The notes below the pieces were generated by a model. That model had not been told where the DNA came from. It worked only from the letters and a program-made list of their open reading frames with translations, and made no database searches. 19,875 nt of DNA, taken from NCBI GenBank assembly GCA_045543215.1, contig JAZQMD010000003.1, positions 1-19,875 of the forward strand, read 5' to 3'. Origin of the DNA: DXYV01 sp045543215. GTDB taxonomy: Bacteria; Bacillota; Clostridia; Oscillospirales; Oscillospiraceae. Position numbers and translations under genes: made by a program. This document shows, piece after piece, positions 1 to 7,898 of this stretch; the stretch's first letter is position 1; every line of letters starts with the position of its first letter.

Positions 1-31
1 GCCCGGAACCATGGTTCCGGGCCTCTTTTTG
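1..31. terminator. Palindromic intrinsic terminator, probably bidirectional, cut by window edge
   Basis: Positions 1-22 form a perfect self-complementary palindrome (arms GCCCGGAACC / GGTTCCGGGC around AT). A T-rich run follows on the plus strand at 24-31. Read on the minus strand, the palindrome lies about 28 bases after the oppA stop and is preceded by the matching A-run, so it can end the opp transcript. Its own T-run would lie to the left of the window and cannot be seen. The symmetry suggests it serves converging transcripts from both sides. Confidence 0.75.
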
Positions 32-50
32 TTTTTGCAATTCTACCGTC

Positions 51-1883
51 TTAGCTGACAGTGCAATACATAAAGTACTTATACCCCAGGGGGTTTGAAA
101 AGAAGCCCTGTACGTTGTTATCAAGCATATAGATATCGGTATAAAAGTACAGTGGCACAATGCAGCCAGTCTCCATCAGCATATCCTCAGCCAGATGCAT
201 CAGCTGGTAGCGGACCTCAGGGACAGTACATGCCTTGATCTTAGAGATCAACACATCGTAGGTCTCGCCCCAGGTACCATCTTCCACCTTAATGTCATAA
301 CCATAGGGGGTCAGATCCATGTCATACATGGCCAGGCTCTCGTGCTCACCCTTGCCCAACTGCACATCATTGTTGCCCGATACGGTGGTCCACATGTCCA
401 AAAAGCAGATAGGGTCATTGTAGTCAGCCAGCCAGCCGTTACGGGCAATGGAATAATCACCGTTTTTTCGGGTGTTGAGGAAGGTTGCCCACTCCTGATT
501 TTCCAGGTTCATAGTAATTCCAACGGTAGCCAGAGCGGCTTGAAGATACTCGCCAATGGCCTTATGGTTCTCATCAGTATTGTATAAATAAGTCAGCGTG
601 GGGAATTGAGAAAACTTTCCAGTAGACTCATCGTAGGGGTAATACTTTTTTAAAATCTCAATAGCGGTGGCATAATTGCTCTCATAACTCTCTACGGACA
701 CATCGTAGTAACCGTAGTATTCATTATTATCACCGGCAGTTTGATAGAACTGGGTACCATCAGGATTTGTCATACCCATTGCCACGAAGGAGGATGCCGG
801 TACCTGGCCGCCCTGGGCAATCTCCTCCACAATATAGTTGCGGTCAAAAAGCAAACTGATAGCATTACGGATCTCAGCCTTGGCAGCTTCGGCCTCAGCC
901 CCCGACAGGTCACTGGAAGCGGGCAGAATGTTCTCGTTAACATTCCAGCAGACATAGTAGGTGCCGATCTGGCCAGCTACCACAAACTCGTCGGGGTATT
1001 CCACCTTCAGGTTTGCAATCTCATTGGTGGGCACATTGTCGATCAGCTGCCAGGAACCGTTTTCAAAGTTTGTCAGCATATTGTTGGCATCATCGGAGAG
1101 ATAAAAATCAATTTTATCCATGAGGATACTGTCAGCATCATAGTAATTTGAATTCTTTTCCAGGGTAATGACACTATTATGCTCCCAAGCAGTAATGGTA
1201 TAGGGGCCGTTGCACACATAGGTGGACGGGTTTGTAGCCCACGCTTCATTTGTCACCACATCTTCACGCACGGGGTAGTAAGTGGGAAAGGCCAACAACT
1301 CATTCCAGTAGGTTATGGAGTTTGCCAAGGTAACCTCCAGGGTCTTTTCATCCAGCGCCTTGACATTAAGCTCAGCGCCCTCGGGCGGGGTCTCAGCCCA
1401 CACATCGGCGTAGCCATCCACCACCTCGAACATATAGCCGTAGTCAGATGCCAACTCCACGGAAGCTGCCCGCTTCCAGGCAAACTCAAAATCTCCGGCT
1501 GTGACAGGCTGGCCGTCGGACCATGCCAGCCCATCACGGAGGGTGTAGGTATAAGTTACCGTACCGTCCTCATTGACAATCCCCTCCACCAGCTCCTCAG
1601 CTGCATCAGCCACGATAACCAGGTTGCCGTTTTCATCCTGGGCCCACTTGGCCAAGCCAGAAAACAGATGGTTAACCATGGTCGCCCCATCCACAGTGGA
1701 ATTCAGGGCAGGATCAATTGTATCAGGCTCGGAGGCCAGGCATACGGCCAGTGTAGCAGGGCCGGTTGACACCGAAGGGGTGTCGCTGCTCTCTGGGTTG
1801 CCAGAGGAACTCTCGGTGCCGCCGCAGGCAGCCATGGACAGCGCCATAGAGACAGACAGCGTAAGTGCCAGAACCTTCTTCAT
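51..1883 (-). CDS. oppA: Oligopeptide/dipeptide ABC transporter substrate-binding lipoprotein (SBP family 5, OppA/DppA-like)
   Basis: This is the extracellular peptide-binding protein of the importer encoded upstream. It is 610 aa, somewhat longer than the usual 500-560. The N-terminus MKKVLALTLS is a lipoprotein signal: a hydrophobic run, then the lipobox L-S-M-A-A-C with Cys20 as the predicted lipidated residue, then a Ser/Gly/Thr-rich linker. The mature part opens with the family pattern EPDTIDPALNST. It contains TYTLRDGLAWSDGQPVTAGDFEFAWKRA, typical of SBP_bac_5, and a late DYNDPICFLDMWTT block. The start at 1883 is chosen because AAAGGAAG sits about 8 bases upstream on the minus strand; open frame further upstream (to 2108) lies largely inside oppF and has no SD-supported start. 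It is the last gene of the opp operon, 104 bases after oppF. Family assignment is firm; the exact peptide preference cannot be read. Confidence 0.93.
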   Translation of the reverse strand: MKKVLALTLSVSMALSMAACGGTESSSGNPESSDTPSVSTGPATLAVCLASEPDTIDPALNSTVDGATMVNHLFSGLAKWAQDENGNLVIVADAAEELVEGIVNEDGTVTYTYTLRDGLAWSDGQPVTAGDFEFAWKRAASVELASDYGYMFEVVDGYADVWAETPPEGAELNVKALDEKTLEVTLANSITYWNELLAFPTYYPVREDVVTNEAWATNPSTYVCNGPYTITAWEHNSVITLEKNSNYYDADSILMDKIDFYLSDDANNMLTNFENGSWQLIDNVPTNEIANLKVEYPDEFVVAGQIGTYYVCWNVNENILPASSDLSGAEAEAAKAEIRNAISLLFDRNYIVEEIAQGGQVPASSFVAMGMTNPDGTQFYQTAGDNNEYYGYYDVSVESYESNYATAIEILKKYYPYDESTGKFSQFPTLTYLYNTDENHKAIGEYLQAALATVGITMNLENQEWATFLNTRKNGDYSIARNGWLADYNDPICFLDMWTTVSGNNDVQLGKGEHESLAMYDMDLTPYGYDIKVEDGTWGETYDVLISKIKACTVPEVRYQLMHLAEDMLMETGCIVPLYFYTDIYMLDNNVQGFFSNPLGYKYFMYCTVS

Positions 1884-1925
1884 ATTTGGATTCTTCCTTT
1901 CAAGCATATTTATTTCAATATGGTT

Positions 1926-1954
1926 AGGAAACGTACTGCAAAAAACAGTTTCCT
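1926..1954 (-). other. Weak stem-loop between oppF and oppA
   Basis: AGGAAAC and GTTTCCT form a 7-bp stem in the 104-base gap before oppA, with a short inner CTG/CAG pairing possible. There is no T-run, so it is not a classical terminator. It could stabilise the oppA message or partly attenuate. It could also be chance. Confidence 0.25.
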
Positions 1955-1987
1955 TTCCGCACATTGACATAGGTAACGGGTGGCAAA

Positions 1988-2974
1988 TCAGTTGACCTCG
2001 TCCACCCAGTGGCAGGCCACAAAGTGACCAGGAGAAACCTCTGTAAAGGATGGCATCTCCTCCTCGCACCGCTGCACCGCGTAGGCGCACCGGGTGCGGA
2101 AGGGGCATCCTGAGGGTGCGTTGAGAGGACTGGGAATGTCTCCGGAAAGCATAATACGCTTATTGGCCCGGGCCGCTTTGGGATCCGGCACCGGTACGGC
2201 AGACAGCAGTGATTTAGAATAGGGGTGGAGAGGACGGTTGTAAATCTCGGCCGCATCGGCCATCTCAACCATCTTCCCCAAGTACATGACCGCAATGCGG
2301 TCACTGATGTGACGCACTACCAACAGGTCGTGGGCGATGAACAGATAAGTCAGCCCCAGCTTTTCCTGAAGCTCGTCAAACATATTGATAACCTGAGCCT
2401 GAATGGACACATCCAACGCCGATACTGGCTCATCGCAGACAATAAAATCAGGATTTACCGCCAGAGCGCGGGCAATGCCGATACGTTGGCGCTGACCACC
2501 GGAAAACTCGTGGGCATAGCGGGAGGCATGCTCGCTGTTCAGTCCCACATGGCCCATAAGCTCCAGGATACGGTCCTGCCTTTCCTGTCTGCTGGCGTAC
2601 ATCTTGTGCACATCTAGAGGTTCCCCAATGATGTCGGCCACAGTCATCCGGGGGTTAAGGGAGGAGTAGGGATCCTGAAACACCATGGTAGCTTTTTTGC
2701 GAAAGCGGTTAACATCCTCCTTGGTTTTGATCTGTTTGCCATGATACCAGATCTCCCCCGCAGTTGGCTTATATAGGTGAAGGAGGGTACGGCCCACGGT
2801 GGTCTTCCCGCAGCCTGACTCACCCACCAATCCCAAGGTCTCCCCTCGATTAATAGAAAAGGACACCCCATCCACTGCTTTAAGAGGCTTAGATTTGAAC
2901 AGACCCATATTAATGTCGAAATACTGCTTTAGATCTTTGACCTGAATAAGGGATTGGCTATTGCTCCGGCTCAC
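1988..2974 (-). CDS. oppF: Oligopeptide ABC transporter ATP-binding protein OppF/DppF
   Basis: This is one of the two cytoplasmic ATPase subunits that power peptide import through OppBC. From the chosen start it is 328 aa, normal for OppF. Walker A GESGCGKT is at about residues 51-58, the ABC signature FSGGQRQR is mid-protein, Walker B is IVCDEP followed by the D-loop SALD, and the H-loop is IAHD. The C-terminus has the Opp/Dpp-specific cysteine block CPFRTRCAYAVQRC. The chosen start is a GTG at 2974, with AGGAAGGGGG about 10 bases upstream, overlapping the end of oppD by 17 bases, which implies translational coupling. An ATG at 3022 in the same frame would give 344 aa but has a poor ribosome site and an uncharacteristic Gly/Arg-rich leader. 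Function is firm; the start is about 75% sure. Confidence 0.93.
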   Translation of the reverse strand: MSRSNSQSLIQVKDLKQYFDINMGLFKSKPLKAVDGVSFSINRGETLGLVGESGCGKTTVGRTLLHLYKPTAGEIWYHGKQIKTKEDVNRFRKKATMVFQDPYSSLNPRMTVADIIGEPLDVHKMYASRQERQDRILELMGHVGLNSEHASRYAHEFSGGQRQRIGIARALAVNPDFIVCDEPVSALDVSIQAQVINMFDELQEKLGLTYLFIAHDLLVVRHISDRIAVMYLGKMVEMADAAEIYNRPLHPYSKSLLSAVPVPDPKAARANKRIMLSGDIPSPLNAPSGCPFRTRCAYAVQRCEEEMPSFTEVSPGHFVACHWVDEVN

Positions 2975-4013
2975 TGGAAAGCACCCCCTTCCTGGGGGCC
3001 TGCCCCATTTTTCGCCCCCCATTTAGCAGGATAGAGCCGTCCTCTATCCCATGCTTGATGTTCATCCAGCATGCGGCCTGGTGTTCTTCGTTAATCTGCA
3101 TCCGCTCACACCCCTCCCGCAAGCAAATCCTCATAGCCACATCACACCGAGGCGCAAACGGGCACCCTTTTGGCATGTTAAGCAGATCAATAGGGGTTCC
3201 GGTAATAGGCTGGAGCCTGGTTCCGGCTGTTGTCGCGGTTGGGATGGATCGAATCAATCCCTTTGTATATTCATGGCAGGGGTTGTAAAAGATTTCGTCC
3301 ACAGTACCCTGCTCACAGATGGAGCCGGCATACATGACGATAACTTCGTCACACATCTGAGCCACCACCCCCAGATCGTGGGTTATCATGATAATGGCCA
3401 TGCCCAGCTCCTCCTGCAGAGACTTCATCAGTTCCAGGATCTGGGCCTGAATTGTCACGTCCAAAGCGGTGGTTGGCTCATCGGCAATCAGAATATCAGG
3501 CTCACAGGCCAACGCCATGGCAATCATCACCCGCTGGCGCATGCCGCCGGAAAACTCGAACGGATACTGCTTCATCCGCTTCTCCGGCTCATTGACGTTC
3601 ACCAGCCGGAGCATCTCCACCGCCCGCTCCCAGGCCCGCTTCTTATTTCGCTCAGTGTGGAGAGTAATGGCCTCCATCATCTGACGGCCGATGGTATAAG
3701 TGGGATTGAGGGAGGTCATCGGATCCTGAAAAATAATGGATACCTTGTTCCCCCGAACGGTTTTCATCACCTTTTCCCCAGCACCCACAAGCTCCTGACC
3801 ATCCAGCTTGATAGAGCCAGAGACAATCTTGCCCCTCCCCGCCAGAATCTGCATAATAGAGTAAGCGGTCACCGACTTACCAGAGCCCGATTCCCCCACT
3901 ATGCCCAGCACCTTACCGCGCTCCAGACTAAAGGACACTCCGTTGACCGCCTTGACCTCCCCCGCATCGGTAAAAAAGGAGGTATGCAGATCTTTTACTT
4001 CAAGCAGAGCCAT
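2958..4013 (-). CDS. oppD: Oligopeptide ABC transporter ATP-binding protein OppD/DppD
   Basis: This is the partner ATPase to OppF in the peptide importer; it is 351 aa, within family range. It shows Walker A GESGSGKS (residues 40-47), the Q-loop in IIFQDPMTSLNP, the signature FSGGMRQR, Walker B ILIADEP with the D-loop TALD, and the H-loop ITHDLG. The C-terminal domain has GTPIDLLNMPKGCPFAPRC followed by two more cysteines, the conserved Opp/Dpp cysteine block. The ATG start at 4013 has AAAGGAGGGG about 8 bases upstream. It begins 18 bases after oppC and its 3' end overlaps oppF, so it is in the same transcript. Confidence 0.95.
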   Translation of the reverse strand: MALLEVKDLHTSFFTDAGEVKAVNGVSFSLERGKVLGIVGESGSGKSVTAYSIMQILAGRGKIVSGSIKLDGQELVGAGEKVMKTVRGNKVSIIFQDPMTSLNPTYTIGRQMMEAITLHTERNKKRAWERAVEMLRLVNVNEPEKRMKQYPFEFSGGMRQRVMIAMALACEPDILIADEPTTALDVTIQAQILELMKSLQEELGMAIIMITHDLGVVAQMCDEVIVMYAGSICEQGTVDEIFYNPCHEYTKGLIRSIPTATTAGTRLQPITGTPIDLLNMPKGCPFAPRCDVAMRICLREGCERMQINEEHQAACWMNIKHGIEDGSILLNGGRKMGQAPRKGVLSSEPEQ

Positions 4014-4031
4014 CTGTCATCCCCTCCTTTC

Positions 4032-5090
4032 TTAATCATTGAGTTTAGGGTCAAAAGCATCCCGCAGGCCGTCTCCAAACAGATTCAGAGAAAGAACAAT
4101 GAGGGAAATAACCACCGCAGGAATGACCAGCCGATAGGGATAGGAGGTCAGGCCATTGAGCGCGTCAGAGGCTAAGGAACCCAAAGATGGCATGGGCGCG
4201 TTGACCCCCAATCCCAGGAAGGACAGATAGCTTTCAGTAAAAATAGCGCTGGGGATTTGTAGTGCGGTAGAAATGATAACCACGCTAATGCAGTTCGGGA
4301 TGAGATGCTTTGTGATGATCCACCTGCCCCTGGCCCCGGCGGCCCTGGCTGCCAGAACATACTCCTGCTCCCGCAGAGAGAGAATCTGGCCCCGGATCAA
4401 ACGGGACATAGATACCCAATAGAGCACGCCGAAGACAATAAACAGGCTGATAATATTAGATCCAATCTTTTCCAGGGCAGTCCCTTCCAGCGAATCACCA
4501 ATGGCGGCTCGGAGGACGGAGGCCAAGAGGATCACCATAAGCATATCAGGCAGGGAGTAGATGATATCCACCACCCGCATAATAATTAAATCCACCTTCC
4601 CGCCGCAATAGCCTGCTACTGAACCTATGGTCATACCAATAACAAGCACAATAATGCTGGCAAAAAAGCCTACTGCCAGAGAAATACGTGTTCCATAAAT
4701 GACTCGGATAAAGTAATCCCTCCCGGCAGCATCGGTACCAAAAATATGGGGAAAAACACGCTCCCCCGCCTCAATCAGCTTTTCCTCAGTCCTGCCGTAC
4801 TCAAAGGGGGCCAGGTTGTTATACGAAGCGTCCACCGGTTTTCCGGGCGTAATCCCCAATTGAGTATCATAAGAGTAGGGCCAAAACATTGGAAGAAAGA
4901 TGGAAATAATGGTAATGAACACTATCATGAAGAAGCACACAGTAGCCACTTTATTTTTCATTAGGCGCCTAACTCCGTCCTTAAAAAAGGTGGAGGAAGG
5001 ACGCATTCGCACCATATATTCTTTCTCCGTCTCGGTGGCGGGAATGAAATCATCCAAGTTTAAATGGAGGCTGATGGGATTCTTTTTCAT
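4032..5090 (-). CDS. oppC: Oligopeptide ABC transporter permease OppC/DppC
   Basis: This is an inner-membrane channel subunit, 352 aa, longer than the usual ~300 because of a ~45-residue cytoplasmic N-terminus and an extended first external loop. A first membrane helix lies near residues 47-69. The BPD_transp_1 core follows, including the family hallmark FGTDAAGRDYFIRVIYGTRISL. The coupling (EAA) loop is EYVLAARAAGARGRWIITKH, which docks onto OppD/OppF. The C-terminus LNLFGDGLRDAFDPKL is typical of OppC/DppC. Start ATG at 5090; its AAAGGAGG site overlaps the stop of oppB, with a rather long spacing of about 12 bases. Gaps of 18 bases on either side mark it as an operon member. Confidence 0.95.
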   Translation of the reverse strand: MKKNPISLHLNLDDFIPATETEKEYMVRMRPSSTFFKDGVRRLMKNKVATVCFFMIVFITIISIFLPMFWPYSYDTQLGITPGKPVDASYNNLAPFEYGRTEEKLIEAGERVFPHIFGTDAAGRDYFIRVIYGTRISLAVGFFASIIVLVIGMTIGSVAGYCGGKVDLIIMRVVDIIYSLPDMLMVILLASVLRAAIGDSLEGTALEKIGSNIISLFIVFGVLYWVSMSRLIRGQILSLREQEYVLAARAAGARGRWIITKHLIPNCISVVIISTALQIPSAIFTESYLSFLGLGVNAPMPSLGSLASDALNGLTSYPYRLVIPAVVISLIVLSLNLFGDGLRDAFDPKLND

Positions 5091-5108
5091 ATTAAAGTTA
5101 CGCCTCCT

Positions 5109-6044
5109 TTACTCCAAAGTAATACGGGGGTCGACCACCTTATACAGCACATCGCTAATCAGGTTCATTACCACAATTAGGGTAGCCAGCACAATAGTAG
5201 TCCCCATGACTAAGGGATAGTCCCGGCTTGTGATGCTGTTAACAAAAGCGCGACCAATACCTGGCACGGAAAATATCTGCTCTACTACCAGCGAACCAGT
5301 GACAATATAAGCCAGCATAGGGCCAAAGTAGGTAATCACAGGAATGAGGGAGTTTTTTAGCGCATGGCCGAAGATGATCCGCATCCCTGATACCCCCTTT
5401 GCTCGGGCAGTGCGGATGTAATCCTGCCCCAACACGTCTAGCATGGAAGAGCGGGTTAATCGTGTAATATAGGCCATAGGATATAGTGCCAGGGTAATGA
5501 CCGGCAGCACCAATCCAGCTGGAGTTGATCCATTGCCTGGAAAAATGGCCAGTTTAACCACAAAAATAACCAGAAGCAGCGAGCCCATAATAAAAGAAGG
5601 CATAGACACAAAGGCGGTGGTAATCACCATAATAATTTTGTCCACAAGCTTATTCCGCCGCAGGGCGGCCAATGCCCCTAGGACGATGCCAATGCCAAGC
5701 GCCCCGAAAGCCGCAATAAGGCCTAGCTTGATGGAGGTTCTCAGTCCATCGGCAATGACATCCATTACAGTGCGGCCCCGTTGCGTCAGAGATGGCCCGA
5801 AGTCCAACTTAGTAACGACATCCTTCAAATAAGTGGCATACTGTTCCATCAGGGGCTTGTCCATGCCGTATTTGGCTTCCAAGGCAGCCTGGGCCGCCTC
5901 AGTAATAGCCTTCTCTCCCATAAAAGGCCCTCCGGGCACCGCCCGCATGACAAAAAAGGTCACCGTAATGACAACCCATACCGTCATGATTGCCAAGCCG
6001 ATGCGCTTTAAAATATAAAACATGGTTTTTAAATTCACATGCAT
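5109..6044 (-). CDS. oppB: Oligopeptide ABC transporter permease OppB/DppB
   Basis: This is the second channel subunit and first gene of the operon, 311 aa, the normal length. The N-terminal helix and the motif TVTFFVMRAVPGGPF are typical of OppB. The C-terminal half holds about five more membrane helices and the coupling loop DYIRTARAKGVSGMRIIFGH. It ends with VEQIFSVPGIGRAFVNSI and DVLYKVVDPRI, both family hallmarks. The start at 6044 has GAGGCGGG close upstream; a second Met at residue 8 is possible but has no better site. A strong promoter lies about 90 bases upstream (6136-6164). Confidence 0.95.
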   Translation of the reverse strand: MHVNLKTMFYILKRIGLAIMTVWVVITVTFFVMRAVPGGPFMGEKAITEAAQAALEAKYGMDKPLMEQYATYLKDVVTKLDFGPSLTQRGRTVMDVIADGLRTSIKLGLIAAFGALGIGIVLGALAALRRNKLVDKIIMVITTAFVSMPSFIMGSLLLVIFVVKLAIFPGNGSTPAGLVLPVITLALYPMAYITRLTRSSMLDVLGQDYIRTARAKGVSGMRIIFGHALKNSLIPVITYFGPMLAYIVTGSLVVEQIFSVPGIGRAFVNSITSRDYPLVMGTTIVLATLIVVMNLISDVLYKVVDPRITLE

Positions 6045-6135
6045 CCCGCCTCAATATTCTATCCCCCACGCCTATTTTGCCTTTTGTATAAGGACGTTCC
6101 AAGGGCCAGCGCCTGGACAGGCTGTTGGAATTAAC

Positions 6136-6164
6136 ATTATATCGAATTTAAATATAAATATCAA
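6136..6164 (-). promoter_or_regulatory. Sigma-A-type promoter of the opp operon
   Basis: On the minus strand TTGATA (6164-6159) and TATAAT (6141-6136) are separated by exactly 17 bases. The -10 is perfect and the -35 matches 5 of 6. Transcription would start near 6129, giving a leader of about 85 bases before oppB. The surrounding sequence is very AT-rich, as expected of a strong promoter. A CodY-type site cannot be called with confidence by eye. Confidence 0.75.
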
Positions 6165-6295
6165 TAAATTTAATAATTTTTTTAGAAAAATCCGGCACAA
6201 CTTCTGTCATTTTATACACAAAATTCCACCCTCATTCTTTCTGACTATTTCTTAAAAAATTTTTTCCTCTTTTTCTTCCCAATATTAGAGAGGAT

Positions 6296-6332
6296 AGCCC
6301 TTCCCGGTCTAGTCGGCCAAAGGGAGGGGGCT
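6296..6332 (-). other. GC-rich stem-loop downstream of galT
   Basis: Just after the galT stop, AGCCC..TCCC pairs with GGGA.AGGGCT (about 9 bp with a small internal loop), and inner GG/CC pairs extend it. No T-run follows, so it is not a standard intrinsic terminator. It may protect the 3' end of the galKT message or separate it from opp, which has its own promoter further on. Confidence 0.35.
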
Positions 6333-6343
6333 CATTCCCCAAT

Positions 6344-7834
6344 CTATACTGTTTTTAAAAAACGCAGAAAGGCCGTTTTTCCCTCCTCCGTCCGTTTATA
6401 TACCCCGGCGTGCTCCAACACCTGAGCAAAAGCTAAGCCGGTTTCTCTCTTCACAATATCCACAGTATTTTCTCTTGTCATATCGTACCTATGTTTAAAT
6501 CTCTCTACCCAGCAAGCATGCTTTTCAGTCAGTTTATTCGCATTCAGACTTCTTCCCTCCATCAGAGCGTTGACCACGGCGGTCAGCTCCTCCTTCAGTC
6601 TGGCTGGAAGAACGGCCAACCCCATCACCTCAATCAGGCCAATATTCTCCTTCTTGATATGGTGAAGCTCCGCATGAGGATGATATAGCCCCAAAGGATG
6701 CTCTTTAGTGGTCAAATTATTGCGTAGCACCAAATCCAATTCAAATTTACCATCCCTCATGCGGGCAATTGGGGTGATTGTATTGTGGGGCACACCGCCA
6801 GTCTGAGCATAAACAGTGGCCCTCTCATCAGAATAGCCCCTCCATGCAGACAGTACTCTCCCAGCCAGCTCCACCAAGCGGCATCCATCCTCGCAGGCAA
6901 TACGCACCACCGACATGGGCCACTTAACAATGCCAGCCTTTACATCCTCAAATCCGGGGAATACAAACGGAATTTCCACCGGGGCCTTCTCCATGGCAAA
7001 GATGTACCGTCCCCCCTGGAAATGATCATGGGCCAGAATGGATCCCCCTACAATGGGCAGGTCAGCATTAGAGCCTACAAAGTAATGGGGAAACTGGCGG
7101 ACAAAATCTAACAATTTAGCAAAACATGCCTGATCAATCCGCATAGGGGTGTGAGCGCCACTGAAACAGATACAGTGCTCATTGTAGTACACATAAGGAG
7201 AGTACTGCAAAAACCAAGGAGAGCCATTGATAGAAATCGGTATTACTCTGTGGTTCTGCCGCGGGGGATGGTTGACCCGGCCGGCATATCCCTCATTTTC
7301 AGCACACAGTAGACACCGGGGATAATCAGAGGCAGGCAGGTTCCGGGCGGCGGCAATAGCCTTTGGGTCCTTTTCCGGCTTTGACAAGTTAATGGTAATG
7401 TCCAGTTCTCCATATTCTGTGGGTGTTTTCCACTGTATGTCCTTGGCAATCCGATCCTGGCGAATATAATTTGTATTTTGGCTAAAAGCGTAATACCAAT
7501 CCGTAGCTTTCCTGGGATCCTCCCGGTACAAAGACTGAAATTTTTTCACCACCTGGGACGGCCTGGGGGTGAGCCGCCCCATGAGTTTGGTATCAAACAG
7601 ATCGCGGTAGACCACGGAGTTTTCCTTCAATATTCCACGGGCATAAGCGTCATCCATAAGCTCATCCAGCACAGTTGGGAGGTCAATTTTCTCCCATTTT
7701 TTTCCAGTGTCAGAGTAGCTATCCAGCTTCATCACATCCAGAATGGCATTGACCGCCCAAATTTGCTCTCCTTCTTCAATTAGGCCTGTGCGCAAGGCGT
7801 AGGCGACCAGCTTGGAAACAGCTGCGTCAATCAT
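6344..7834 (-). CDS. galT: UDP-glucose--hexose-1-phosphate uridylyltransferase (Firmicutes-type GalT)
   Basis: This is the second committed Leloir enzyme: it swaps UMP between UDP-glucose and galactose-1-phosphate, giving UDP-galactose and glucose-1-phosphate, in the cytoplasm. The protein is 496 aa, matching the long bacterial class typical of Firmicutes rather than the ~350 aa E. coli form. The active-site motif HDHFQ is at about 269-273; by family knowledge its second His (about 271) carries the uridylyl group. A CLLC pair at about 174-177 and the tail TEEGKTAFLRFLKTV fit the family. Start ATG at 7834 has GAAAGGTG about 8 bases upstream. It follows galK by 64 bases on the same strand. No galE is nearby, so UDP-galactose epimerisation must be encoded elsewhere. 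Confidence 0.95.
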   Translation of the reverse strand: MIDAAVSKLVAYALRTGLIEEGEQIWAVNAILDVMKLDSYSDTGKKWEKIDLPTVLDELMDDAYARGILKENSVVYRDLFDTKLMGRLTPRPSQVVKKFQSLYREDPRKATDWYYAFSQNTNYIRQDRIAKDIQWKTPTEYGELDITINLSKPEKDPKAIAAARNLPASDYPRCLLCAENEGYAGRVNHPPRQNHRVIPISINGSPWFLQYSPYVYYNEHCICFSGAHTPMRIDQACFAKLLDFVRQFPHYFVGSNADLPIVGGSILAHDHFQGGRYIFAMEKAPVEIPFVFPGFEDVKAGIVKWPMSVVRIACEDGCRLVELAGRVLSAWRGYSDERATVYAQTGGVPHNTITPIARMRDGKFELDLVLRNNLTTKEHPLGLYHPHAELHHIKKENIGLIEVMGLAVLPARLKEELTAVVNALMEGRSLNANKLTEKHACWVERFKHRYDMTRENTVDIVKRETGLAFAQVLEHAGVYKRTEEGKTAFLRFLKTV

Positions 7835-7898
7835 ACAAATTCACCTTTCTTATGGATTTTCCCACCCTCATATCCGCTTTGTGGCACCCTTCTTCGGC

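Noticed and set aside
195..1769. Several plus-strand open frames opposite oppA
   Set aside because: They mirror the codon structure of oppA, lack start signals and look like no protein family.
3051..4175. Long open frame on the plus strand, opposite oppD
   Set aside because: It is the antisense shadow of a highly conserved ATPase gene, has no convincing ribosome site, and its translation shows His/Pro/Arg-rich sequence with no domain.
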